Origin: Sediminibacterium ginsengisoli
GTDB lineage: Bacteria > Bacteroidota > Bacteroidia > Chitinophagales > Chitinophagaceae
DNA length: 32,983 nt
NCBI GenBank assembly: GCA_945865545.1
Contig: CAMBEQ010000025.1
Location: forward strand, 1 to 32,983
Direction: 5' to 3'
Under the pieces are notes generated by a model. It did not search any database and was not told the origin of the DNA. It saw only the letters and a list, made by a program, of their open reading frames with translations. Below, piece after piece: positions 14,569 to 23,299 of this stretch; position 1 is the first letter of the stretch; each line of letters opens with the position of its first letter. Position numbers and translations under genes: made by a program.

Positions 14569-15795
14569 ATGAAAAAAGAAAAGTATTTATTGATTTTAGT
14601 TTTGGCATTCACCATGAGTGCTCCATCCCTATTGGCTCAAACATCTAATAAAATTTCTGAGATCGTAAAGGGGACTTTCCAATACGATCTAAATTTTCTA
14701 AAAAAATACCATAAAGATTTAGTGGTATTGGGTGATGGGGATGCAAAATTAATTGTAGTACCTCAATACCAGGGTCGTGTAATGACAAGTACTGCTGAAG
14801 GGAATCAAGGGTTAAGTTTTGGTTGGATTAATCATGATTTAATTGCTTCACAAAAAAATACACCTCATTTTAGCGCCTATGGAGGAGAAGATAGATTTTG
14901 GTTGGGTCCCGAGGGGGGACAGTTCTCTATTTATTTTAAACCTAATTCCACTTTTGTATTTGACAATTGGTTGGTGCCCCCTAGTATTGATGTAGAAAGT
15001 TTTGATTTGATCTTTCAATCAAAGACGAATGCTCATTTCAAGAAAAATATACATTTAACGAATTACTCGGGTACTAATTTTGATATAGAAGTCAATAGAA
15101 AAATAAAATTATTAAATAGAGAGGCTGTAAATAAATTTGTAGGCGGATGGATGGGCGCTTCCGTTAAAGCGATTGGATTTGAATCAGAAAATACTGTAAC
15201 TAATATTGGTAAATCAAGCTGGTCAAAAAAATCAGGCCTTCTATCTATTTGGATTTTAGGCATGCTTCAAGCCAATGATCAAACAACTGTTTTTGTTCCC
15301 TTTAAAAAAGGCGACTCCGCTGTACTAGGAAAAATAGTTACGGATGATTACTTTGGTAAATTAAATCAAACGCGTTTAAAAGTAAAAGATGGCTATTTAT
15401 TATTTAAAGCCGATGCAAAACAAAGATCTAAAATTGGCATTTCTCCTTTAAGGTCATTGGCCACTGTGGCTAGTTTTGATGCACAAAATAAAGTATTGAC
15501 TATTATTCAATTTACCCTTCCAAAAGGAAAAACAGATTATGTAAATTCATTATGGGAAAGGCAATTGAATCCATTTAACGGAGATGCGATGAATGCCTAT
15601 TCTGATGGGCCTATCAATGATAAACAAATGGGTAAATTTTATGAATTAGAAAGCTCCTCCCCTGCGATGTCCCTAGCACCTGCTGCTAGCCAAACACATA
15701 TTCATAGATCCATTCACCTTAAAGGAGATACTAAAGAATTAGAGGCGATTACTCAGAAATTATTTGGTGTTTCTTTAAAGGAATTAAATTTTTAA
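14569..15795 (+). CDS. Secreted DUF6786-like protein
   Basis: This is a 408-residue exported protein with a signal peptide ending APSLLAQ. It lacks an enzyme motif I can name. The pattern RVMTSTAEGNQGLSFGWINH, AYGGEDRFWLGPEGGQFSIY and PPSIDVESFDLIFQSK matches the DUF6786 group of Bacteroidota, whose beta-rich fold resembles galactose-mutarotase-like domains. A second half contains VGGWMGASVKAIGFESENTV and VKDGYLLFKADAKQRSKIG, and the C-terminus has an HIHRSIHLKGDT block. It is divergent from the L-galactose/L-fucose oxidation operon and may bind or act on a related carbohydrate outside the cytoplasm; that role is inferred from context only. Confidence 0.7.
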   Translation: MKKEKYLLILVLAFTMSAPSLLAQTSNKISEIVKGTFQYDLNFLKKYHKDLVVLGDGDAKLIVVPQYQGRVMTSTAEGNQGLSFGWINHDLIASQKNTPHFSAYGGEDRFWLGPEGGQFSIYFKPNSTFVFDNWLVPPSIDVESFDLIFQSKTNAHFKKNIHLTNYSGTNFDIEVNRKIKLLNREAVNKFVGGWMGASVKAIGFESENTVTNIGKSSWSKKSGLLSIWILGMLQANDQTTVFVPFKKGDSAVLGKIVTDDYFGKLNQTRLKVKDGYLLFKADAKQRSKIGISPLRSLATVASFDAQNKVLTIIQFTLPKGKTDYVNSLWERQLNPFNGDAMNAYSDGPINDKQMGKFYELESSSPAMSLAPAASQTHIHRSIHLKGDTKELEAITQKLFGVSLKELNF

Positions 15796-15900
15796 ATAAG
15801 ATTATTTAGAAATCAAAGCAAAGTGCTATTTTCACGCATTATATCAATGAATGCGAGTGGAGAGGCCAGCCTAATTAAATTAAAATTGAAACACCTAGTA

Positions 15901-15908
15901 TACTTTTG
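15901..15908 (+). promoter_or_regulatory. Possible -7 promoter box (TACTTTTG) of the SOUL gene
   Basis: TACTTTTG matches the Bacteroidota -7 consensus TAnnTTTG and sits 14 bp before the start codon, giving a very short leader. No -33 TTTG is found at the usual spacing; the nearest TTG is only 12 bp upstream. Treat as weak. Confidence 0.3.
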
Positions 15909-15922
15909 AATAAAATAAAATT

Positions 15923-16507
15923 ATGAAAAAAATACTTCTTCTAATTGCACTATTTTTAACCCTTCAATCCTATGCTAAAATGGATCTATTTAAAATTGAA
16001 AAACAAAAATATGAAGTGATCTACAAAGGCAAAGGTTTTGAAATAAGACATTACCCTTCCGTTATATTAGCCACCTATTACTCTAAAGCAAAAAAATATA
16101 AAGAGTTGTCAAGCCCTGGTTTCTCAAAAGTGGCTGGCTATATTTTTGGGAACAACGAATCAAAATCTAAAATTGCAATGACGGCACCAGTGCATATGGA
16201 TATGAATAGCGAAACTTCAAGTATGAGTTTTGTAATGCCTAGTGAGTATGATATGAATAATTTACCAAAGCCCTCTTCCTCAGAGGTTAAAATTCATAAA
16301 TCCGAAAGCGAATTTGTGGCTGTTGTTTCCTTTGGTGGTTATGCCAATGACCAAGTTATTAAAGAACAAACTGAAAAGTTAAATACCCTTTTAAAAAATA
16401 ATAATATTAAAGTAATTGGGAAATATAGGTTACTTGGCTACAATGCCCCTTTTCAATTTTGGGGAAGAACCAACGATGTAATTGTTGCAGTGGAATGGAA
16501 AAAATAA
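15923..16507 (+). CDS. SOUL-family heme-binding protein, exported
   Basis: This 194-residue protein has a signal peptide (ILLLIALFLTLQSYA) followed by one SOUL/HBP domain. Diagnostic stretches are YEVIYKGKGFEIRHYPSVIL near the start, SPGFSKVAGYIFGNNESKSK, IAMTAPVHMDM, MSFVMPSEYDMNNLP and a C-terminal YNAPFQFWGRTNDVIVAVEW. Members bind heme or porphyrin or act in related stress roles; the precise function is unsettled for bacterial versions. It stands alone on the plus strand and converges on the arginase gene with a 7-bp gap. Confidence 0.88.
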   Translation: MKKILLLIALFLTLQSYAKMDLFKIEKQKYEVIYKGKGFEIRHYPSVILATYYSKAKKYKELSSPGFSKVAGYIFGNNESKSKIAMTAPVHMDMNSETSSMSFVMPSEYDMNNLPKPSSSEVKIHKSESEFVAVVSFGGYANDQVIKEQTEKLNTLLKNNNIKVIGKYRLLGYNAPFQFWGRTNDVIVAVEWKK

Positions 16508-16514
16508 TGTTTTA

Positions 16515-17456
16515 TTATACGCGGGCAGCAATATGATCTAAAACCTGAAAAGCAGTTTCGGCCATTTTATTCCCTTTATTATCTAGCAAAGGATTTATTT
16601 CAGTAAATTCTATACAGCCTACTTTTTTAGTAGCCATAAGCATGTCTATCATTTCAATGACTTCGGTTGCAAAAAAGCCAACAGGAACTGGTGTTCCAGT
16701 ACCATAAGATACAGAATCGCAATCCATAGAATCCACATCAAAAGAGATATAAATAAAATCACAACCTTTTAATTTTTCAATAGCTTCCGAAACACAATCG
16801 CGCAATCCTCTATTCCTTACCTCTTCTACTTTATAATTTTTAATAGCATGTGCATTGATTAAATTTTCTTCTGGTTGTTCAAAGTCGCGAAGTCCAAAAT
16901 ACACTAAATGAGCGGGGTTAAATTTAGGCCCCTGAATGCCAATATTTTTTAAATGGGCCCAATGCGATAAAGTGGGTTCCTCTGGACTATTTATTTGACA
17001 AGCTAAATTATCCAATCCTAAAGCAGCTGCTAAGGGCATGCCATGAATATTGCCCGAGGGCGAAGTAAAAGGAGAATGCAAATCGGCATGCGCATCAATC
17101 CATACCACACCCAATACCTTATTAGGATGAGCGGCTTTAATTCCGCTAATCGTTCCTAATGCAGAGGAATGATCTCCTGATAAAACAATAGGGAAATAGC
17201 CTTCTACGATATTTTGCTTCACTACTTTTGAAACACGTTCACATTGTTCAGCTACATGCTCAATTCTTTTTGCAAAATTATTATTGACTTTATTGTAAAT
17301 AGTTTCATTGTGCGTTTCTACATCCTGAAACAAATGTTTATGAAAAAAATCGCTATGGCTATTAATAGCAGCTATTTCTATGGCATCAATGCCCATATCA
17401 GACCCTCTTGTGCCGGCTCCAATATCAGATCTATTTTTTATGAGCTTAATTGTCAT
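16515..17456 (-). CDS. rocF: Arginase
   Basis: This 313-residue binuclear manganese hydrolase converts L-arginine to L-ornithine and urea in the cytoplasm. Metal ligands are H96 (SGDHSSALG), D121, H123 and D125 (WIDAHADLHSP), and the two aspartates of SFDVDSMDCDSV. Substrate-binding features are SPSGNIHGMPL, GTGTPVPVGF and the glutamate in CIEFTEINPLLD, as in true arginases rather than agmatinases. Proline in the usual DxDxxDP is replaced by cysteine here, which I believe is common in Bacteroidota versions. Gene and promoter stand apart from neighbours; a -7-like CAAAAATA (plus-strand view) is at 17474-17481 without a clear -33 box. The enzyme is housekeeping nitrogen metabolism and has no evident tie to the sugar clusters. 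Confidence 0.9.
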   Translation of the reverse strand: MTIKLIKNRSDIGAGTRGSDMGIDAIEIAAINSHSDFFHKHLFQDVETHNETIYNKVNNNFAKRIEHVAEQCERVSKVVKQNIVEGYFPIVLSGDHSSALGTISGIKAAHPNKVLGVVWIDAHADLHSPFTSPSGNIHGMPLAAALGLDNLACQINSPEEPTLSHWAHLKNIGIQGPKFNPAHLVYFGLRDFEQPEENLINAHAIKNYKVEEVRNRGLRDCVSEAIEKLKGCDFIYISFDVDSMDCDSVSYGTGTPVPVGFFATEVIEMIDMLMATKKVGCIEFTEINPLLDNKGNKMAETAFQVLDHIAARV

Positions 17457-17611
17457 GGAAAACTTTTAAAAAGCAAAAATACGAAATGGCATGCAATTGC
17501 ACTATTAATAATTAATTAATTCAAGCACCTACATTAGAAAAGCTCAACTAAATCTAGTAAAAATGGCTTTGTAGTATTTAGTTCTTTTAAAAAGAATAAA
17601 GACATATATAA

Positions 17612-17986
17612 TTAAGCTACTTTTTTTGCTTTATAATAATTGATAGCCATCACGGCTAAAATTATACTTAAACCAAAAAACTCTCTGGACTCTTCTACCC
17701 AAGGTACTTCGGCCTTCATGGTCGCAGCAATGCTTGATGCATTATGGAATTTGATCCAATCAATAATTCCATTGGTATCAAATAATTTATAGATAGCATA
17801 AACACCAAATACCAAAAATCCTCCCAAGTAGACCTTCTTATTGATTGGCTTTTGTTTTATTTCAAAGTAACACAATACGGCTGGATACAAATAAATAGGA
17901 ATCCATAAATAAGGATCAGGATCATTGTATTGAAATACTGCAAAAAGAATAAATACAAGTATAAAAAAAATATTAAAAAATTTCAT
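17612..17986 (-). CDS. TMEM220-family small membrane protein
   Basis: This 124-residue integral membrane protein has about four hydrophobic segments: 3-17, 29-41, 52-67 and 104-118. The motif AVFQYNDPDPYLWIPIYLYP near the N-terminus is the signature of the TMEM220 family. Its function is unknown. It lies 36 bp downstream of the GH51 gene on the same strand, so it may be transcribed with it, though no functional link is known. Confidence 0.82.
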   Translation of the reverse strand: MKFFNIFFILVFILFAVFQYNDPDPYLWIPIYLYPAVLCYFEIKQKPINKKVYLGGFLVFGVYAIYKLFDTNGIIDWIKFHNASSIAATMKAEVPWVEESREFFGLSIILAVMAINYYKAKKVA

Positions 17987-18022
17987 ATGCTACATTTAGT
18001 TAAATGGAAAAGGAACAAATAA

Positions 18023-19564
18023 TTATTGTATTGCTTCTATTACCAATACACTTGCAGGTGGCATCGTGAATTTGATACCAGTGTTGGTAATTTGAAAGTC
18101 TTTGAAAATTACTGGTATTATTTTATTAGGGCTTTCAAAAGTATTGTGGTCTTGTATTTTAGCGGAAACCAGTATGCGGCCAGTTACTTTTGTTATTTTC
18201 TCGCCCCTCACATCCAAGATGATCTCGTGAGTCTTATTAGGATCGATATTAACTACTGATATATGTGTTTTGCCATTTTTATCTTTAGAAGCAGAAGTAG
18301 ATATTGCTTGAATTTTATCTTGTCCATTTTCATAGTCACTAGATTTGAGCACAGTGGGCAATAAAGTAGCATCCTGATGCACATTGAACATTTCCAATAC
18401 ATGATAGGTAGGTGTTAATAGCATTTTTTCTTCATTGGTTAAAATGACTGCTTGTAATACATTGACCGTTTGAGCTAAGTTGGCCATTCTTACTCTAGTT
18501 GCATGGTTATTGAAAATATTTAAACTAATGCCCGCAATCATGGCATCTCTCATTGTATTTTGTTGATATAAAAAACTTGGGTTAGTGCCTGGTTCCACCT
18601 CATACCAACCACCCCACTCATCTACAACTAATGCTATTTTTTTCTGCGGATCATATTTATCCATAATGGTAGAGTGCTTAGTAACTAACTCTTCCATTTT
18701 CCATGCTCTTTTCAAAGTGGTAAAATAATCTGCTTCTGAAAAATTAGTTGCTGAACTTTTCTTACTCCAATCAATTACAGAATAATGGTGTAATGCTAAT
18801 CCATCAACCATCTCTTTTGGAATATCTCTCATTAATACTTCTGTCCAATTTAAATCATCGGAATTCGCCCCTGAAGCAATTTTAAAAATAGGCTTATCAT
18901 TCGTACTTGCCATAAAAGTGGCATATTGCTTATAAATATTAGCGTAGTATTCTGGCTTCATATTTCCACCACAACCCCATGCTTCATTACCAACGCCCCA
19001 ATAGGTTACATTCCATGGTTCTTTTTGCCCATTTTGTGTTCTTAACTGCGTCATAGGTCCACTACCCTCAGGAAAATTTACATACTTTACCCAATCTGCT
19101 AATTCTTGTACAGTTCCAGATCCAACATTTCCTGCTAAATAAGGTTCTGCTCCAATTTCCTTACATAAATTTAAAAAGTCATGGGTACCAAAGCTATTAT
19201 TTTCAGTTACACCACCCCACCATACATTTAACATAGAAGGTCTTTCGCTTTTTGGCCCAATCCCATCTCTCCAATGATAAGTATCTGCAAAACAGCCACC
19301 AGGCCATCTTAAATTTGGAATTTTTAATTTACGCAAAGCGTCAATAATGTCATTTCTTACGCCCGCTGTATTTGGAATTTTAGTATTTCCTTCTCCAACA
19401 TAAATTCCACCGTATATACTCTTACCTAAATGCTCCGCAAAATGTCCATAAATATTTTTATTGATAATGGTTGTACCCAAATCGGCATTTACAACAATTT
19501 TATCTTGCGCTATAATCATTGTAAAAATGAATAACATAGAAAATAAGAAGGAAAACTTTTTCAT
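18023..19564 (-). CDS. Alpha-L-arabinofuranosidase, GH51, exported
   Basis: This 513-residue enzyme releases terminal alpha-L-arabinofuranose from arabinoxylan, arabinan or similar glycans. Catalytic residues are acid/base E194 (YWGVGNEAWGCGG) and nucleophile E316 (LVVDEWGGWYEVEPG). Other GH51 blocks are NIYGHFAEHLGKSIYGGIYV, LRWPGGCFADTYHWRDGIGP, NNSFGTHDFLNLCKEIGAEP and VDGLALHHYSV, with a C-terminal beta-sandwich ending MPPASVLVIEA. An N-terminal hydrophobic segment (FLFSMLFIFTMIIAQ) acts as signal peptide, so it works in the periplasm or outside. It is divergent from a zinc dehydrogenase gene with a 132-bp gap. Confidence 0.93.
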   Translation of the reverse strand: MKKFSFLFSMLFIFTMIIAQDKIVVNADLGTTIINKNIYGHFAEHLGKSIYGGIYVGEGNTKIPNTAGVRNDIIDALRKLKIPNLRWPGGCFADTYHWRDGIGPKSERPSMLNVWWGGVTENNSFGTHDFLNLCKEIGAEPYLAGNVGSGTVQELADWVKYVNFPEGSGPMTQLRTQNGQKEPWNVTYWGVGNEAWGCGGNMKPEYYANIYKQYATFMASTNDKPIFKIASGANSDDLNWTEVLMRDIPKEMVDGLALHHYSVIDWSKKSSATNFSEADYFTTLKRAWKMEELVTKHSTIMDKYDPQKKIALVVDEWGGWYEVEPGTNPSFLYQQNTMRDAMIAGISLNIFNNHATRVRMANLAQTVNVLQAVILTNEEKMLLTPTYHVLEMFNVHQDATLLPTVLKSSDYENGQDKIQAISTSASKDKNGKTHISVVNIDPNKTHEIILDVRGEKITKVTGRILVSAKIQDHNTFESPNKIIPVIFKDFQITNTGIKFTMPPASVLVIEAIQ

Positions 19565-19696
19565 GTTTATAATTTAATTTTTAAAGTGAAATTTATAGTA
19601 TTAATTATCAAGTAATTTAAAGCTTTATATATAAAAATCCAAAATTTATTGGCTAAATTTATAGTATTAGAAATAGATACCATGTTAGATAAAAAA

Positions 19697-20713
19697 ATGA
19701 ATGTTCTTGTATGTAATGTGCCTGGCTTATTCTCCTATGAAGAAAAATTAATTCCTACATTATTAAATGGCCAAGTACTTGTACAAGTAAAAAGAGTAGG
19801 TATATGTGGCACCGATTTACATGCTTATAAAGGAACACAACCTTACTTTAATTATCCTCGAATTTTGGGTCATGAAATTGCAGGTATCATCATTGATCAT
19901 AATGGTTCTGTTTTATGTAACAATAAAGACGAAGTAAGTATTCTGCCTTATTTTATTTGTGGTCATTGTATTGCTTGTAAAAATGGTAGGGAGAACTGTT
20001 GCGTTCATTTACAGGTTTTTGGAGTGCACATAGATGGCGGAATGTGTGAATACATTGTGGTACCCGAACAAAGCATAGTGAAAGGTGCCGGTTTAAATTT
20101 AGATGCATTAGCCATGATTGAACCCTTTAGTATTGGTGCACATGGAATGCGAAAAGCGCAAATAAAAAAGAATGAAAATGTATTAATCATTGGAGCTGGC
20201 GCCATTGGCTTAGGTGCGATGGAATATGCCAGCATTAATGGCGCCAATGTGATTGCAATGGAAATGGATAACAATCGTCTTAATTTTGCAAGAAATAATT
20301 TAAACATAAAACATACTATTAACCCTTTAGAAGAAAATGCGTTTGATAAATTAAAGGTTATCACACAAAATGAAATGCCTACGGTTGTTGTAGATGCAAC
20401 TGGTAATCAAAAAGCCATCAATAGTGGGCTACAATACCTTGCCCATGGTGGAAAATATATTTTAATAGGTTTGCAAAAAGGGGAGCTTATATTTAGTCAT
20501 CCGGAATTCCATAAAAGAGAAACTACATTAATGAGTAGTAGGAATGCCAATAGATTAGATTTTGAATGGGTAATTGAACATATGAAAAATGGGCAAATTA
20601 AGCCTGAGCACTATATTTCACACAGATATCAATTCAAGGATCTAAAAAATGTATTTGAATCTTTCTATGAACCAGGAGCAAACATTATAAAAATAATGAT
20701 CGAATTTGATTAG
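19697..20713 (+). CDS. Zinc-dependent sugar/sugar-acid dehydrogenase (second MDR member)
   Basis: The 338-residue form starting MNVLVCNVPG fits the family's usual N-terminus. An ATG at 19682 adds five residues, and the TTG at 19649 is unlikely. Catalytic zinc ligands are C37 (GICGTDLHAYKG) and H59-E60 (ILGHEIAGI), with structural zinc cysteines in FICGHCIACKNGRENCC. The coenzyme fold has VLIIGAGAIGLGAMEYAS and an acidic end of strand two (AMEMDNNR), so NAD+ is likely. It resembles L-galactonate/L-gulonate 5-dehydrogenase-type enzymes. It shares its fold with the 12373-13392 gene, but its catalytic motif CGTDLH differs from CGGDLN there, so the substrates probably differ. It is divergent from GH51; its stop overlaps the stop of the next, convergent gene. 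Confidence 0.83.
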   Translation: MNVLVCNVPGLFSYEEKLIPTLLNGQVLVQVKRVGICGTDLHAYKGTQPYFNYPRILGHEIAGIIIDHNGSVLCNNKDEVSILPYFICGHCIACKNGRENCCVHLQVFGVHIDGGMCEYIVVPEQSIVKGAGLNLDALAMIEPFSIGAHGMRKAQIKKNENVLIIGAGAIGLGAMEYASINGANVIAMEMDNNRLNFARNNLNIKHTINPLEENAFDKLKVITQNEMPTVVVDATGNQKAINSGLQYLAHGGKYILIGLQKGELIFSHPEFHKRETTLMSSRNANRLDFEWVIEHMKNGQIKPEHYISHRYQFKDLKNVFESFYEPGANIIKIMIEFD

Positions 20714-21531
20714 CGCATACCAGGTATTACTTTGCGGCCCATGGGGATATTGTAGCCAAAACTTAATATAAATTCTAAGGTTCCAAAATTTTGACGCGCA
20801 TTACCTTGATATACATTTAAATTATAGTACGCTGCATAGTCTAATTTTCCAGCAAATTCTAAATATAATTTTTTATAAAAAGTACTTCTTAAAGCATACT
20901 CCACTCCTGTATTCCAGCCTCCAAATTGAAACTTGCTATCATTAGCTTTCCCAAATAAGAAATTTTCAACATGTGGAATTAATGGGCCAATCCCAAACTT
21001 ACCTAGTCCGTCAAAAAGAATGTGTTTACCTGATAAACTTTTAAATCTATTTCTTTTAACAATATTAAATAATAAAAAATTGGCTCCATTATTTAAATAA
21101 TAATAATTTCTAGATGTTCCAACTCCTTGTTCACTGAAAATAAAACTTGAATCAATTGCTGAACCATTATACGTTCCAACCATACGAACAGTGTTATTAT
21201 CCTTGATTAGAGCTTTAGTATGATCAAAATTTATTTCAAATGCCCAATCTTTATTCTTATCAAAAAAATAACCAAAACGGTAATTGTATTGCGGAATTGT
21301 TAAGGGCGTTTTTAAAAGTCCTTTATTCCATCCAGGATTATCAACCAATACGGTATTTTTAAAAACAAAATTGTTGTTTAATGCTGGTTGATTAATATAA
21401 ATATTAGAATTAGTATAGTAGGCCTTATTGTACCCCCATGAAAAATAAAATTCCCCTTTTCTTTCTGTTTTTTGTGCAAAGCTTACAATAATTTGTAGGG
21501 TAAATAAAGTAAACAACAATCCCTTTTTCAT
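20710..21531 (-). CDS. Secreted protein, probable outer-membrane beta-barrel, unknown function
   Basis: The ATG at 21531 gives 273 residues with a clear signal peptide (GLLFTLFTLQIIVSFAQ). A longer start at 21603 would add 24 residues ahead of it and run through a likely promoter box. The mature part alternates polar and aromatic residues (FYFSWGYNKAYYTNSNIYIN, YNYRFGYFFDKNKDWAFEIN, YLEFAGKLDYAAYYNLNVYQ), typical of a small outer-membrane barrel. I recognise no named family. The stop codon overlaps that of the dehydrogenase gene on the other strand (TTAG at 20710-20713). Confidence 0.7.
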   Translation of the reverse strand: MKKGLLFTLFTLQIIVSFAQKTERKGEFYFSWGYNKAYYTNSNIYINQPALNNNFVFKNTVLVDNPGWNKGLLKTPLTIPQYNYRFGYFFDKNKDWAFEINFDHTKALIKDNNTVRMVGTYNGSAIDSSFIFSEQGVGTSRNYYYLNNGANFLLFNIVKRNRFKSLSGKHILFDGLGKFGIGPLIPHVENFLFGKANDSKFQFGGWNTGVEYALRSTFYKKLYLEFAGKLDYAAYYNLNVYQGNARQNFGTLEFILSFGYNIPMGRKVIPGMR

Positions 21532-21570
21532 AAGCTTTAAATTACTATTCCTTTTCAACATTAATTTTTT

Positions 21571-21604
21571 CAAAGATAACCAAAACAATAATAATTCCTT
21601 CAAT
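21571..21604 (-). promoter_or_regulatory. Possible promoter of the beta-barrel protein gene
   Basis: On the minus strand this reads ATTG (21604-21601), 22 bp, then TATCTTTG (21578-21571), which matches the -7 consensus TAnnTTTG with a weak -33 box. It lies 40 bp before the ATG at 21531 and supports that start over 21603. Confidence 0.45.
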
Positions 21605-21676
21605 ATATAGGTACTAAAATGTTATTAATGCAATAGTTATAGGGTTTATACCTCAAAGTAATGAGGAATGTCATTT

Positions 21677-23158
21677 TTATTTCTGACACCTTAAGATGCC
21701 TGATTTTGCTTTTTGGTCTAACGAATTTTTGAAAGCTGTATTTTTCATTTCCATGCAATTTTTATAAAAGCTAATGGCATTGGTAAAATCTTTTCTTTCT
21801 TCATAAATTAAAGCAATTTGTAATGCTGATCTGGCCGCAAAATATTGCTTTGAATTTTTTCCTTTTGCAATGGTAGACTTATAAAATTTTATAGCTTGCT
21901 CTTTATCTCCCATTAAATCATTAATTCTAGCTAATCGATAAGAAAATTCAGTCTTATCATCCTCTGTTTTAAAATCAAGAGTGGTTTTATCTGCTAACAC
22001 TTTTAAAGCTTGTAATTGAAAACCTCCATCACTTAAAATTCTTGACTTTAATAATAATAGATTAGGCCAAGTATTTGACTTTGCATTTTGATAGGCTAAT
22101 TTATCTGCTTCTGTTATCAAACTTCCATGTTTCAAAACTTCTTCCCGATACTCATAAGATTTTTTTATATCATTTTTTAAATAAGCAATTAAACTTAATT
22201 TATCATAAGTGTCTTTTACATAAAAATTTCCTTTAAATGTATTTATAAATTGAGTAAACTCTTTTTCTGCATTGTCTAATTTCATTTCATTAAAGTAGAT
22301 ATGTCCAATTTCATAATTCCAAAACGGCATCGACAAATAAGCCTCCCCTTGTTCTATATTAGTTGCAATTTCTAATGCCTTAAGGGGTTGCTGATGATTT
22401 AAATACAAATTCGTAGCCATATAAGCATGAATGTGGTTTCTTTTAAAATCATAATTAGTATGCTCAATAAAATCAAAAGCTTTTTTGGTATTGCCTTCAA
22501 AATTCATCACTAAATAAGGATAAAGCAACAAGGCTTCATTCATGGCCATTTTTGAATATTCGTCTTTGCTATTAATATAAGCCAAAACCAATTCATTGCC
22601 CTTCGTAATACTTCCATTAAACCCAAAAACATTCAACATCCATTGATAATTGGTAGGTACTGCCCCAATAATGGTAGTCAATAAACCAAAATAAACATTA
22701 TTAGGATTAAATTTTGGATAGAGCTCCTTATTGTCTTTAAAATAAATATAGGCTTTACGAAAATCTAATACGGCTTCTATATTTTTATTTAATTTAATAG
22801 CTAGTATCGCTTTATAAAAATGCAGTAAACCCAAACTATATAAATAATAGGGAGAGGCTTTGGGTCCTGATTTGATTAAATCTATACGCTTTTGAAAGCG
22901 TGGATAAAAAACAGCATACTCCGTTGCATTTTCATTAAAAAATAATTGATACAAATCGGCTTCACTTTCTAATAAAGAATAAAAAAGATTATTAGTGTGG
23001 TTGTTTAATTCTTTTTCTATCACCTTTCTGGCCTCAGGAATTCTTAATGCATTGATAGATTCATATGTTTTTTGCACTTTGTCATTCCACAAATAATAAG
23101 ATTGTGCAAATCCATTTAACGAAGCTAAAATCAATAAAAATAAAATTCCCTTTTTCAT
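21677..23158 (-). CDS. Exported TPR-repeat protein
   Basis: This 493-residue protein has a signal peptide (GILFLLILASLNGFAQ) and is otherwise helical with tetratricopeptide-like units. Examples are MPFWNYEIGHIYFNEMKLDN with AEKEFTQFINTFKGN (about 275-310), DDKTEFSYRLARINDLMGD with KEQAIKFYKSTIA (about 410-440) and YFAARSALQIALIYEERKDF with TNAISFYKNCMEMKN. TPR arrays bind partner proteins; the partner is unknown. It lies upstream of the barrel-protein gene on the same strand with a 145-bp gap, so the two may function together at the envelope, though a separate promoter is likely. Confidence 0.8.
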   Translation of the reverse strand: MKKGILFLLILASLNGFAQSYYLWNDKVQKTYESINALRIPEARKVIEKELNNHTNNLFYSLLESEADLYQLFFNENATEYAVFYPRFQKRIDLIKSGPKASPYYLYSLGLLHFYKAILAIKLNKNIEAVLDFRKAYIYFKDNKELYPKFNPNNVYFGLLTTIIGAVPTNYQWMLNVFGFNGSITKGNELVLAYINSKDEYSKMAMNEALLLYPYLVMNFEGNTKKAFDFIEHTNYDFKRNHIHAYMATNLYLNHQQPLKALEIATNIEQGEAYLSMPFWNYEIGHIYFNEMKLDNAEKEFTQFINTFKGNFYVKDTYDKLSLIAYLKNDIKKSYEYREEVLKHGSLITEADKLAYQNAKSNTWPNLLLLKSRILSDGGFQLQALKVLADKTTLDFKTEDDKTEFSYRLARINDLMGDKEQAIKFYKSTIAKGKNSKQYFAARSALQIALIYEERKDFTNAISFYKNCMEMKNTAFKNSLDQKAKSGILRCQK

Positions 23159-23299
23159 GGTTGTAAAAGTAAAGCTTATCGCATTAAAATGAACTAAGGG
23201 TTTTGAAAGGTTGGCCTTTTGTCAAATATTAGTTGAATTTTAAACTAAAATCCTTAATTTACTAGCCTTACAATTATTAATATATTAAAAACTAATTAA

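Noticed and set aside
19649..19696. N-terminal extension of the second zinc dehydrogenase from a TTG start
   Set aside because: The extension MAKFIVLEIDTMLDKK has no counterpart in the family, whose first strand begins at MNVLVC.
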